DNA from: Thiobacillus sp.
GTDB taxonomy: Bacteria > Pseudomonadota > Gammaproteobacteria > Burkholderiales > Thiobacillaceae
DNA length: 64,000 nucleotides
Direction: 5' to 3'
NCBI RefSeq assembly: GCF_030696885.1
Contig: NZ_JAUYRI010000007.1
Coordinates: 83,827-147,826 of the forward strand
Under the pieces are notes generated by a model. That model searched no databases, was not told the DNA's origin, and was given only the letters and a program-made list of their open reading frames with translations. Both the position numbers and the translations under genes were made by a program. The stretch's first letter is position 1; each line of letters begins with the position of its first letter. Below, piece after piece: positions 46,622-54,725 of the stretch.

Positions 46622-48187
46622 GTGCCCCGCTGCTGCGCAGCGACCCTTCCGCAGCTGGGCCTGCTGTTGCTGTGCGCCGCCTGGCTGCTGCCGGGCCTGG
46701 TGGGGCACGCGCCATGGAAGGGCGGCGACGGTGGCCACTTCGTCAAGTTGTGGCTGCTCACCACCGGCGCGCTGTCATCCGACGCCGCCGTGCCGCCGTT
46801 GTATTACTGGGTGGCGAGCGCCACCGCCTGGCTGACTTCGCCGCTGCTGGCGCTGCACGACGGCGCGCGGCTGGCCTCGGGGCTGTTCGTCGCGCTGGCG
46901 CTATTTTTCGTCGCGCGCACCGCCCGCGCCCTGTATGGCGTCGAAGCGGGCTGGGCAGCGGCGCTGACCCTTCTGGGCTGCATGGGCCTCCTGGTGCGCG
47001 GCCATGAACTCAATGCCGCGACCGCCCAGTTCGCCGCCGCCGCCATCATGCTGTACGGCATCGCCAATCTGCCGCGCGATGCCCGCGGGTGGTCGAGTGC
47101 TGGCGCGCTGGGCGGCGGCGCGGTGCTGATGCTGCTGGCGGGCGGCACCGCGGAAGCGGTGATGTTTCTTGTGATCGCCGCGTTGTTGCAGGGTGTGCTG
47201 GAGGATTACCGCACCCCAGCGGCGCGCCGCGCGCTGGCCTGGGGCATCGGTGGCGCGCTGCTGGTCGGCGCCGCCTGGGTGGCGTTTTCAGCTGTGCAGG
47301 ACAGGCCGTGGCACACGTTCAGCCTGCAGCGCTGGCAGGGGGGCGACGGCCTGCATCCCGGTTATTACCTGAGCATACTCGGCTGGTATGCGTGGCCGGC
47401 GTGGCCGCTGGCGGCGTGGGCAGTGTATCGCGGTCGTCGCCAGTGGCGCACGCCAGGCACCGTGCTGCCGGTGGTCGCGCTGGCAGGCCTGCTCGGCCTG
47501 TATGCCTTCGATGCGCAGCCCGGCGAGGAGCAGGGCTTGATTCTGTTGTTGCCGCTGGCGCTGCTGGGCGCGGCCGGCCTGTTCACGCTGCGGCGCGGCG
47601 CGGCCAATGCGCTGTTGTGGTTCGGACTCATGCTGTTCGGCTTTCTCGCGCTGCTGCTGTGGGTCTACTGGAGTGCGCACGACCTGGGCACGCCGGCGCG
47701 GCTGGCGGCGCGGCTCACCCGGCTGGGCATGACCGAAGTCGGCACCTGGCGGCCGTGGGCGCTGGCGCTGGGCCTCGCCGTCACGCTGGTCTGGGTGCTT
47801 TTTCTCAGCCGCATCGAGCGCTCGCCGCTGCGCCCCATGCTGGTGTGGACCGGCAGCATGACCTTTGTCTGGGTGCTGCTGATGGCGCTGTTCCTGGCGC
47901 CGCTCGACCGTCGCCTGTCCTACGTCAGCGTGGCCGCCGAGCTGACGAAACGGGTACCGGCCGTGGCGTGCATCCAGTCGCACCAGGTGCGCAGCGAACA
48001 GCGCCTGCTGCTGATCTATCACAGCGGCCGCCAGCTGGTGCCGGCAGACGTCGGCTGCGACTGGCTGCTGGTGGAAACCCGCCGCCGCGAGGCCGAGCCG
48101 CATGTCGCGGACGACTGGATCAAGCTGTGGGAGGGCGCCCGCCCGGGCGACCGCTCCGACCGTTTTCATCTCTATGCCCGCCACTAG
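46622..48187 (+). CDS. Polytopic membrane protein, ArnT/PMT-like glycosyltransferase family
   Basis: A protein of about 521 residues with roughly ten or more membrane helices. The N-terminal loop APWKGGDGGHFVKLW followed by PPLYYWVASATAWL has the layout of ArnT- and PMT-like lipid-linked sugar transferases, but the usual acidic DE pair is replaced by a single Asp in GGDGG. A soluble C-terminal tail (about residues 425-521) carries two cysteines. The start is uncertain: GTG 46622 is the first plausible start after the M48 stop. Donor and acceptor unknown. Confidence 0.72.
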   Translation: MPRCCAATLPQLGLLLLCAAWLLPGLVGHAPWKGGDGGHFVKLWLLTTGALSSDAAVPPLYYWVASATAWLTSPLLALHDGARLASGLFVALALFFVARTARALYGVEAGWAAALTLLGCMGLLVRGHELNAATAQFAAAAIMLYGIANLPRDARGWSSAGALGGGAVLMLLAGGTAEAVMFLVIAALLQGVLEDYRTPAARRALAWGIGGALLVGAAWVAFSAVQDRPWHTFSLQRWQGGDGLHPGYYLSILGWYAWPAWPLAAWAVYRGRRQWRTPGTVLPVVALAGLLGLYAFDAQPGEEQGLILLLPLALLGAAGLFTLRRGAANALLWFGLMLFGFLALLLWVYWSAHDLGTPARLAARLTRLGMTEVGTWRPWALALGLAVTLVWVLFLSRIERSPLRPMLVWTGSMTFVWVLLMALFLAPLDRRLSYVSVAAELTKRVPAVACIQSHQVRSEQRLLLIYHSGRQLVPADVGCDWLLVETRRREAEPHVADDWIKLWEGARPGDRSDRFHLYARH

Positions 48188-48197
48188 GGGGCTCGAT

Positions 48198-48761
48198 ATG
48201 GCCCGCGTCGCCGCCGTCATCCTGGCCGGCGGCCAGGGCCTGCGCATGGGCGGCGTCGACAAGGGCGTGCTGAACTATCAGGGACATCCGTTGATCGAAT
48301 GGGTGCTTGCCGCGCTGGCGCCGCAAGTCGGGCAGCTTGTGATCAGCGCCAACCGCAATCTCGATGCCTATGCGGCCTATGGTTATCGCGTCCTGCCGGA
48401 CACCCTGCCCGATTACCCCGGCCCGCTGGCGGGGGTGCTGGCCGCGCTCGATGCGGTAGAGGCCGACTGGCTGCTGGTGGTGCCCTGCGATACGCCGCAT
48501 CTGCCCGCCGATCTGGCCTTGCGCTTGCTGGGCGCAGCGCAGCTGGAGAGCGTGCCGTTGGCGGTGGCGGCGGACGCGGGGCGTGTGCACTACAGCTGCT
48601 TCATCGTGCGCACCGACCAGCGCGACGACCTTGCCGCTTATCTGGCGCGCGGCGAACGCGCGGTGCGCCACTGGCAGGCGGGGCTGGCTTCGACGGCGGT
48701 CCGCTTCGATGCGGCCTGCTTCGCCAACATCAATCAGCCGCGCGATCTGCAGGCCGATTGA
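48198..48761 (+). CDS. mobA: Molybdenum cofactor guanylyltransferase MobA
   Basis: A 187-residue enzyme that attaches GMP to molybdopterin to form the bis-MGD cofactor. The GTP-binding motif LAGGQGLRMGGVDKG (residues 9-23) is nearly identical to the family signature, followed by NRNLDAYAAYGYRVLPD, DYPGPLAGVLAAL and the metal site in VVPCDTPHLP. The C-terminal FANINQPRDL is also typical. Ten bases separate it from the glycosyltransferase. It implies molybdoenzymes in this organism. Confidence 0.96.
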   Translation: MARVAAVILAGGQGLRMGGVDKGVLNYQGHPLIEWVLAALAPQVGQLVISANRNLDAYAAYGYRVLPDTLPDYPGPLAGVLAALDAVEADWLLVVPCDTPHLPADLALRLLGAAQLESVPLAVAADAGRVHYSCFIVRTDQRDDLAAYLARGERAVRHWQAGLASTAVRFDAACFANINQPRDLQAD

Positions 48762-48839
48762 GTCCCCAGCTTGAAGCACCACGGCGCCGCGAAACTGCGC
48801 CCGGCGCGACAGCATCATTTCACAATAAGGAGACATGCC

Positions 48840-49331
48840 ATGAAGACTGCCATCCCATCCTTTTTGCTTGCCGGCGCAATGCTGTTATGCGCGGGGCCGG
48901 TTGCGGCCGTGGACACGGCCGCGACGCCGTGGGGGCAGGCAACGCTGAATGAGACGGCCTATGCCCCCCAAAAAGCGGTCTACGACGTGGCCGTGTCGAA
49001 CACGAAGGAGCTCGAAGGCGTGATCGACCGCGTGAGCTTCCTCAACAACATTTATCAGGCCAACCCGTTTGACTCTGCCATTGTGGTGGTGCTGCATGGC
49101 GACGAGATCCCGATGTTCGCCACCCGGAATCTGCGCAAGTATCGCGAACTGATGGAGCGGGCGCACAGTCTCACCCAGGCGGGTCCGATCGAGTTCCGCA
49201 TGTGCGTGGTGGCGGCGCGCTCGCGGGGCTTCAAGCCGGAGGACATCCACGGCTTCGTGAAAATGGTGCCGATGGCGGACGCCGAGATTGTCAAACTGCA
49301 ACGGGAGGGCGGCTATGCTTACATGCGCTGA
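48840..49331 (+). CDS. Exported DsrE/DsrF-like protein
   Basis: A 163-residue protein with a signal peptide (residues 1-23, ending VAA). The mature part resembles DsrE-family sulfur-relay proteins: VIDRVSFLNNIYQ, SAIVVVLHGDEIPMF, and a single Cys at MCVVAAR where DsrE proteins carry a reactive Cys. AAGGAGA precedes the ATG. Its export suggests a periplasmic sulfur carrier or storage role. It overlaps the following metallo-beta-lactamase gene by 17 bases. Confidence 0.8.
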   Translation: MKTAIPSFLLAGAMLLCAGPVAAVDTAATPWGQATLNETAYAPQKAVYDVAVSNTKELEGVIDRVSFLNNIYQANPFDSAIVVVLHGDEIPMFATRNLRKYRELMERAHSLTQAGPIEFRMCVVAARSRGFKPEDIHGFVKMVPMADAEIVKLQREGGYAYMR

Positions 49332-50337
49332 TTCACGCGGGCTGGTTCTAGCCTGCGCCCTGCTGGCGGGTGGTCCGGCCGCGGCCGCGGCACCGGTGGA
49401 AACGCCGTATGCGGCGGTCAGCCTGCCGTTTGAACTGTTGCGGGTGCCGGGCACCCCGGTGTATTACATCGAAGGCCTGTCGGGCGTACCCGATTCGGTG
49501 AATCAGGGCCACACGTCGAATGCCGGCTTTGTGGTCACCGATGCCGGGGTGGTGGTGTTCGATGCGCTCGGCACGCCGGCGCTGGGTTACCGGATGCTGC
49601 AGCGCATCCGCGAAGTGACCGACAAGCCGATCAAATATGTCGTCGTCAGCCACTACCATGCCGACCACATCTATGGCCTGCAGGCCTTCAAGGAACACGG
49701 CGAGGCGCCGGTGGTGCTGGCCCAGCGCGGCACCCTCGGCTACGCCGGCGGGACCGCGGACAGCCAGGGCGAGGATGCCGCGCGTCGGCTCGAGCAGCGC
49801 CGCGAGGCCCTGTTCCCCTGGGTCGACGAGAAGACCTTCATTGTCGTGCCGGACGAAGTCTTCGATCAGGAAAAGCGCTTCGAACTGGGCGGCGTCCAGT
49901 TCGAGATCCACCATCTCGGGCCGGCGCATGCGCCGGGCGATTCCATCATGCTGGTGAAGAACTACGGCGTGCTGTTTGGCGGCGACGTGCTGTACGGCGG
50001 CCGCGTGCCCTTTCTCGACAGCCCCGAAACCGACATCAAGCGGTGGCTGGCGGGTCTGGATTACATCGCCGGCCTGAAAAATCAAGTGCGCTACATCATT
50101 CCCGGCCACGGCACGCTGTCGGATGACGCCGGCCAGGTGGTAGAAGCCACCCGCGATTACATTCTGTACGTGCGCGCGGCGATGGCCCGTGCGGTCCAGG
50201 ACTTCGTGCCCTTCGACGAGGCTTACCGCAACACCGACTGGTCGCGTTACGAAAAGCTGCCTGCCTTCGACGGCAGCAACCGCGGCAATGCCTACCGCAT
50301 CTATCTGGATGAGGAAGCGCGATCCCTGAAGAAGTAG
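49315..50337 (+). CDS. Exported metallo-beta-lactamase-fold hydrolase (SoxH-like)
   Basis: A 340-residue protein with a signal peptide ending near AAAAA (residues 22-26). The zinc motif is HYHADH (His113, His115, Asp117, His118), and later ligands lie in LGPAHAPGD, GGDVLYGG and IIPGHG. ATG 49315 is chosen over an upstream start for its GGAGGG. Similar exported proteins appear near sulfur-oxidation (SoxH-type) genes and in quinoprotein loci. Pairing with a DsrE-like exported protein favours a sulfur role; the substrate is unknown. Confidence 0.85.
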   Translation: MLTCADSRGLVLACALLAGGPAAAAAPVETPYAAVSLPFELLRVPGTPVYYIEGLSGVPDSVNQGHTSNAGFVVTDAGVVVFDALGTPALGYRMLQRIREVTDKPIKYVVVSHYHADHIYGLQAFKEHGEAPVVLAQRGTLGYAGGTADSQGEDAARRLEQRREALFPWVDEKTFIVVPDEVFDQEKRFELGGVQFEIHHLGPAHAPGDSIMLVKNYGVLFGGDVLYGGRVPFLDSPETDIKRWLAGLDYIAGLKNQVRYIIPGHGTLSDDAGQVVEATRDYILYVRAAMARAVQDFVPFDEAYRNTDWSRYEKLPAFDGSNRGNAYRIYLDEEARSLKK

Positions 50338-50359
50338 GTGGGACGCACCCGGCCCCGGA

Positions 50360-50647
50360 TCATTCGTGGGCGATTTTCTTGTCGGTGAACAGATAGTCCC
50401 GCAGCTCCTTGTCGAAGCGTGGGTCCTTGCGACGGATCCACTCCAGCACCATCGCGGCGTGTTCCTTTTCCTCGTCGCGATTGTGCTTGAGGATGGCGCG
50501 CAATTCCGGATCCTTGCAGGCGTCCACGCGCTGGTTGTACCAGTCCACTGCTTCGAGCTCTTCCATCAGCGAGGTGATGGCGCGGTGCATGTCGCGCGTT
50601 TCCGTGCTGAGTTCTTCGATCGGTTCGTGATAACCCTCGTTCGACAT
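50360..50647 (-). CDS. Encapsulated-ferritin-type (EncFtn) protein without encapsulin targeting tag
   Basis: A 95-residue two-helix protein matching the EncFtn family, which oxidises and stores iron as a ring of dimers inside encapsulin shells. Iron-site residues are visible: MEELEAVDWYNQR (Glu29 to Glu32 region, Trp36) and an ExxH pair in RDEEKEHAAMVLEWIRR (Glu60, His63). The C-terminus stops at FTDKKIAHE and has no encapsulin-targeting peptide such as a terminal LTVGSLR-like tail. No encapsulin gene is adjacent. It may work free in the cytosol. Confidence 0.85.
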   Translation of the reverse strand: MSNEGYHEPIEELSTETRDMHRAITSLMEELEAVDWYNQRVDACKDPELRAILKHNRDEEKEHAAMVLEWIRRKDPRFDKELRDYLFTDKKIAHE

Positions 50648-50699
50648 GTGTCGTTCCCTTTGTGTCGTGGCAGAAAAGTGTCCGGCTAGCGCGGACGGT

Positions 50700-50999
50700 T
50701 TATTTGAAGCGTGTGGTGGCGGAGCGCACCGCTTCGCTGACCGATTCCCATGCCAGCTCGACGCCGGCTTTCAGGTCGTGCCAGGCGCCTTCGCTTGCGG
50801 ATTCAACCTCGTTCAGCTTGCTGCGGGCGTGGTCGCGCGCGCTGCGCAGGGCCTCGATCTGCTTGTTGTATTCGGCGCGGGCTTCCGCTTCGGCCTTGTG
50901 GGCCGCCTGATCGGCCTTTACCGATAGCGCATCGATGTCGGCATTCCATTCGTCAAGCTTGGCGTGCATCTTTTGCACAAATTCGTCTTTGGTGCTCAT
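50700..50999 (-). CDS. Small coiled-coil, stress-type protein
   Basis: A 99-residue highly charged protein, almost entirely helical, with heptad-like spacing (KLDEWNADIDALSVKADQA, then EALRSARDHARSKLNEVE). It resembles the sll1863-type small stress proteins by composition and pattern, though I cannot confirm this by alignment. AAGGAGA precedes the ATG. It sits between the ferritin gene and the hibernation factor on the same strand, suggesting a shared stress or stationary-phase role. Confidence 0.7.
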   Translation of the reverse strand: MSTKDEFVQKMHAKLDEWNADIDALSVKADQAAHKAEAEARAEYNKQIEALRSARDHARSKLNEVESASEGAWHDLKAGVELAWESVSEAVRSATTRFK

Positions 51000-51114
51000 G
51001 TCGTTCTCCTTATAAGCGGGACACTACAAGTGTAGCGGGTCAGGCACGGCTGCGCCCAACCCGCGATCGTGTCGGCGGATTTATCTGGATTTCGACGTGA
51101 AACCGTCGGGTCGG

Positions 51115-51483
51115 TCAGCTTTCTTCGTTGTGGGATTCGTCATCGCTGGCTGGAGGCGACGGCTTGCGTTTGTGGTCACCCAGCTTGCCGAGCGTGCTGT
51201 CGAGCGAGCGTTTCAGTTTCTGGGTTGCGCCGTCGATGGCCTGGTGGAGTGTATTGGCCTCGTCGGTGACCGCGATCGGCTGACGGCCGGCCACCCGGGC
51301 CTCCATCAGGCAGCGCTTGTCGTTTTCGCCGGCCTTTTGACCGTTGCTGTCGCTGAGGTGGATTTCCACCCGGGTGACCTCGTTGCTGAAGCGGTCCAGA
51401 GCCTTGCGGACCACTTCTTCGGCGTGGCGGCCGAGGGCTTCGCGTCCGACGACGCTTTCGTCCGTATTGAATTGAACTTGCAT
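51115..51483 (-). CDS. Ribosome hibernation-promoting factor (HPF/RaiA family)
   Basis: A 122-residue protein of the ribosome hibernation family. VTRVEIHLSDSNGQKAG and EARVAGRQPIAVTDEANTLHQAIDGA match the beta-alpha core, and ATQKLKRSLDSTLGKL is the final helix. A charged tail with many Glu and Ser residues follows. ATG 51483 is chosen for the GGAGG just upstream. It is longer than Escherichia HPF because of the tail but lacks a full long-form C-terminal domain. Confidence 0.82.
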   Translation of the reverse strand: MQVQFNTDESVVGREALGRHAEEVVRKALDRFSNEVTRVEIHLSDSNGQKAGENDKRCLMEARVAGRQPIAVTDEANTLHQAIDGATQKLKRSLDSTLGKLGDHKRKPSPPASDDESHNEES

Positions 51484-51615
51484 GGGATTCCTCCGTGAAT
51501 GGGGTGGATAGACGTGCACGCCGCCGTGTTTGGGCGGCGGATCAGAATCGTGTGATCACTGGTTCGAGGCCGAGGGCGCCGCCGAGTTCAGTCAGCGCCG
51601 TCGGCACCACACTAA

Positions 51616-52365
51616 TCAGCCTTGCCGGCTCTCCCCAATCTGCGCGCAATACTGCTGCAGATGGTCGGGCACGCCCGGCGGGCAGGTGCCGCATTCGCGG
51701 TTGCCCGGCACGGCGTAGTCGATGAACTTGGGATAGGCGAGCTTGAGGTTGTTCATCAGCACGACGAAGTCTTCCAGCGTGCGGTCGCCGCCGAGACGGG
51801 GGTTGCGCGCCTTTTCCTGGCCGATGGTGCTGATGCGGCGCTGCTCGTAGTCATGCGCCGGGTAGACCAGGGTGTCGTCGTCGTAGGAAAAAAGTTTCCC
51901 GCGCACCGAGTGGTAGAGCGCCGCCGGGTCGCCGCTCTGAAAGTCGGTGCGGCCGCAGGCTTCGATCAGCAGCGCGTCGCCGGTGTAAAGCCGGCCGGCG
52001 TGCGCGTAGGCGAAGTGGTTGTCGGTGTGGCCGGGGGTGTGGATCGGCGCCAGTTCGATCGAGCCCATCTTGAACGGCACGCCATCGACGATGCCGACGT
52101 CGGTGCACGGCAGCGCGTCGAGCGCGGGGCCGACGATGCGGCTGTCGGCGATGGCCTTCAGTTTCTTCGCCGAGGTGATGTGGTCGGCGTGGATATGGGT
52201 CTCGACCGTGAACGCGAGCTTCAGCCCCAGCGCGTTGACTTCGGCCAGGTCGCGTTCCCAGGTCGGCAGCACCGGGTCGATCAGCAGCGCCTGCCCGGTC
52301 TCCTCGCAGCCGAGCAGATAGGTGTAGGTGCTGGAAACGGGTTCGAACAGTTGTTTGAAAATCAT
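51616..52365 (-). CDS. ETHE1-type persulfide dioxygenase
   Basis: A 249-residue metallo-beta-lactamase-fold enzyme. The metal site reads THIHADH (His57, His59, Asp61, His62), followed by HTPGHTDNHF, YTGDALLI and GRTDFQSGDP, with VYPAHDY near the end. These are hallmarks of ETHE1/SDO proteins that oxidise glutathione persulfide to sulfite with O2. AGGAGG precedes the ATG. It starts 20 bases after the glcF stop, so it is probably the last gene of the glycolate operon. Confidence 0.92.
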   Translation of the reverse strand: MIFKQLFEPVSSTYTYLLGCEETGQALLIDPVLPTWERDLAEVNALGLKLAFTVETHIHADHITSAKKLKAIADSRIVGPALDALPCTDVGIVDGVPFKMGSIELAPIHTPGHTDNHFAYAHAGRLYTGDALLIEACGRTDFQSGDPAALYHSVRGKLFSYDDDTLVYPAHDYEQRRISTIGQEKARNPRLGGDRTLEDFVVLMNNLKLAYPKFIDYAVPGNRECGTCPPGVPDHLQQYCAQIGESRQG

Positions 52366-52385
52366 GCGAGCCTCCTGAAATCGTC

Positions 52386-53624
52386 TCAAGGTGCGGCAAG
52401 CACCTCGTCCAGAAGTTCCACCCAGTGTTTCACCGGGATTGTCGTGCCTGATTGTAGATGGGTGAGGCAACCGATGTTGGCGGTGGCGATCAGCTCCGGC
52501 TGGCCGGCCTGCAGGTGGCCCAGCTTGCGCGCCTTGAGCGCATCGGCGATTTCGGGCTGCAGGATCGAATAGGTGCCGGCCGAACCGCAGCACAGGTGCT
52601 TCTCAGCCACGGGCGTGAGGTCGAACCCGGCGTCGGTCAGCAGCGCCTCGACGCCGCCGCCGAGTTTCTGACCGTGCTGCAGCGTGCAGGGAGGGTGGTA
52701 GGCGATGCGTTTTTGGGTGAGGGGTGAGGCGTGAGGGGTGAGGGATTTCAGCGCGGCCGCTTCGCCAACGAGGATTTCCGAGATGTCCTTCGTCGCGGCC
52801 GCTACCCGCGCTGCTTTTTCCGCGTAAGCGTCGTCGTGGCGCAGCAGCCAGCCGTAGTCCTTCACCATCACGCCGCAGCCCGAGGCGGTCATCACGATCG
52901 CTTCCGCGCCGGCGTCGAGGTGCGGCAGCCAGGCGTCGATGTTGCGGCGTGCGGCGGCAAGGCCGGCGTCGGTGTCGTTGAGGTGATGCGCCAGCGCGCC
53001 GCAACAGCCGGCCTCGTCCGCGGCGATCAGCGATATGCCGAGGCGGTCTAGCACGCGCGCGGTGGCGCTGTTGATGTTGGGCTTGAGGCCGGGCTGCACG
53101 CAGCCCTGCAACACCAGCATGCGGCGCGCATGGCGCGGCTGTGGCCAGTGGCCTGCGGCTTCCGCAGCGGGGACGCGGGCTTTCAGGGCGGCGGGCATCA
53201 GGCTGCGCACACCCTGGCCGAGCTTCAGCGCGCTGTTGAACAGCAGCGGCGAGCCGAGACCGGTTTTCAGCGCGGCGCGCGCGGTGCTGTCACGTATGCC
53301 ACGGCCGACGGCGTCCTCGACGATGTGGCGGCCGATGTCGAGCAGCTTGCCGTATTCGACGCCCGACGGGCAAGTGGTTTCGCAGTTGCGGCAGGTCAGG
53401 CAGCGGTCGAGGTGGAGCTGGGTCTTGGCGGTCGGCGTTGCGCCCTCGAGCACCTGCTTCATCAGGTAGATGCGACCGCGCGGCGAATCAAGCTCGTTGC
53501 CGAGAATCTGGTAGGTGGGGCAGGTGGCGAGACAGAAACCGCAATGCACGCAGCTGCGCAGAATGCGCTCGGCAGTGTCCCCGTCGGGGGTATTGCGGTA
53601 GGCGTCGGCGAGCGTGGTCTGCAT
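52386..53624 (-). CDS. glcF: Glycolate oxidase iron-sulfur subunit GlcF
   Basis: A 412-residue electron-transfer subunit of glycolate dehydrogenase. Two 4Fe-4S motifs are present: CVHCGFCLATCP (Cys25, 28, 31, 35) and CLTCRNCETTCP (Cys75, 78, 81, 85). Two CCG-type domains follow, with DEAGCCGALAHHL and EKHLCCGSAGTY. It passes electrons from GlcD to the quinone pool. A heptamer repeat lies inside the gene at 52715-52742. glcE ends 21 bases upstream. Confidence 0.97.
   Translation of the reverse strand: MQTTLADAYRNTPDGDTAERILRSCVHCGFCLATCPTYQILGNELDSPRGRIYLMKQVLEGATPTAKTQLHLDRCLTCRNCETTCPSGVEYGKLLDIGRHIVEDAVGRGIRDSTARAALKTGLGSPLLFNSALKLGQGVRSLMPAALKARVPAAEAAGHWPQPRHARRMLVLQGCVQPGLKPNINSATARVLDRLGISLIAADEAGCCGALAHHLNDTDAGLAAARRNIDAWLPHLDAGAEAIVMTASGCGVMVKDYGWLLRHDDAYAEKAARVAAATKDISEILVGEAAALKSLTPHASPLTQKRIAYHPPCTLQHGQKLGGGVEALLTDAGFDLTPVAEKHLCCGSAGTYSILQPEIADALKARKLGHLQAGQPELIATANIGCLTHLQSGTTIPVKHWVELLDEVLAAP
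52715..52742. repeat. Four tandem heptamers inside glcF
   Basis: GGGTGAG, GGGTGAG, GCGTGAG and GGGTGAG lie end to end (plus-strand reading), encoding SLTPHASPLTQ between the two halves of GlcF. Seven-base units are not a multiple of three, so gain or loss of one unit would shift the frame. Related units occur at 21607-21634. Confidence 0.85.
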
Positions 53625-53645
53625 AGGGATTAAGGCGGGCGCGTG

Positions 53646-54725
53646 TCAGAAATCGGGGTAGAGCCGGCCGTGGTTGAAAATGCCCTGCGGGTCGAAGCGC
53701 TGCTTGAGCTTGCGGTGCACGGACAGCAGCGCGGGCGCAAGCGGCGTGAACGCGCCGTCGTGCGGCGCGGTGCCGCGAAACAGGATGGCATGGCCGCCGG
53801 CCGATTGGGCCGCTTCGCGCAGCGTCGCGGCGGGTCGGTCGCTGATCAACCAGCGCACCGCGCCGCCCCACTCGATCCACTGCGCATCCCCGCCCAGCCG
53901 ATGGGAGACGGTGAGCGGCGGCGCCGTCGGCCTGACCGCCAGCCGCCACAGGCTTTGACCGGATGATGACGAACGGATGTCGAAAAAAGGCGTGGTCTGG
54001 TCGCGCAGGCGCAGCCAGAAGGCGGCGGCGTCCCGGACCGGTTCGCCGCCGAGCCGAGCCTGCGCAGCCTGCACCGCGGAGGCCGCACCCGACAGCCGCA
54101 CGCTCAAGAGGCCCGCGTGCCAGCTGGTCGCGGACAGCGGCAGCGGCTGGCCTGCCCACTGGTTCATTTTTTCGATCGCGGCGGCTTCGTCGAGCTCGAA
54201 TTGCAGCGTGCTTTCCGCCGCCGGTTTCGGCAGCACCTTGAGCGAGACTTCGGTGATGAGGCCGAGGGTGCCGAGCGCGCCGACCATCAGGCGCGATACG
54301 TCATAGCCGGCGACATTCTTGATCACCTGGCCGCCGAAGCGCAGCGGCTGGCCGGTGCCGTCGATCATCCGCACGCCGAGCACGAAGTCGCGCGCCGCGC
54401 CCGCATAAGGCCGGCGCGGGCCGGAGAGGCCGGCGGCGATGCTGCCGCCGAGCGTGGCGCCGCCGCCGAAGTGCGGCGGCTCGAACGCCAGCATCTGGTT
54501 CTGATCGGCGAGCTGCGCCTCGATGTCGGCGAGCGGGGTGCCGGCGCGTGCGGTCAGCACCAGCTCCTTCGGCTGGTAGTCGACGATGCCGGTGAGCTTG
54601 CGGGTGCCGAGCACCTCGCCCTCATCGGCGCCGCCGTAGAACGTCTTGCTGCCGCCACCGTGGATGATCAGCGGCGAACGGGTGTCATGCGCGGCGCGGA
54701 TGCGCTCGATCAGGGTCTCCAGCAT
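53646..54725 (-). CDS. glcE: Glycolate oxidase FAD-binding subunit GlcE
   Basis: A 359-residue FAD-binding (VAO-type) subunit. PLIIHGGGSKTFYGG and LAFEPPHFGGGATLGGSIAAGLSG read as the FAD-binding motifs, followed by GQVIKNVAGYDVSRLMVGALGT, a GlcE hallmark. It starts at ATG 54725, overlapping the glcD stop by one base (TGATG). Together with GlcD and GlcF it makes the three-subunit membrane-linked glycolate dehydrogenase. Confidence 0.95.
   Translation of the reverse strand: MLETLIERIRAAHDTRSPLIIHGGGSKTFYGGADEGEVLGTRKLTGIVDYQPKELVLTARAGTPLADIEAQLADQNQMLAFEPPHFGGGATLGGSIAAGLSGPRRPYAGAARDFVLGVRMIDGTGQPLRFGGQVIKNVAGYDVSRLMVGALGTLGLITEVSLKVLPKPAAESTLQFELDEAAAIEKMNQWAGQPLPLSATSWHAGLLSVRLSGAASAVQAAQARLGGEPVRDAAAFWLRLRDQTTPFFDIRSSSSGQSLWRLAVRPTAPPLTVSHRLGGDAQWIEWGGAVRWLISDRPAATLREAAQSAGGHAILFRGTAPHDGAFTPLAPALLSVHRKLKQRFDPQGIFNHGRLYPDF

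Noticed and set aside
52715..52742. Heptamer array considered as a CRISPR fragment
   Set aside because: Units are seven bases with no spacers and no cas genes in the window.
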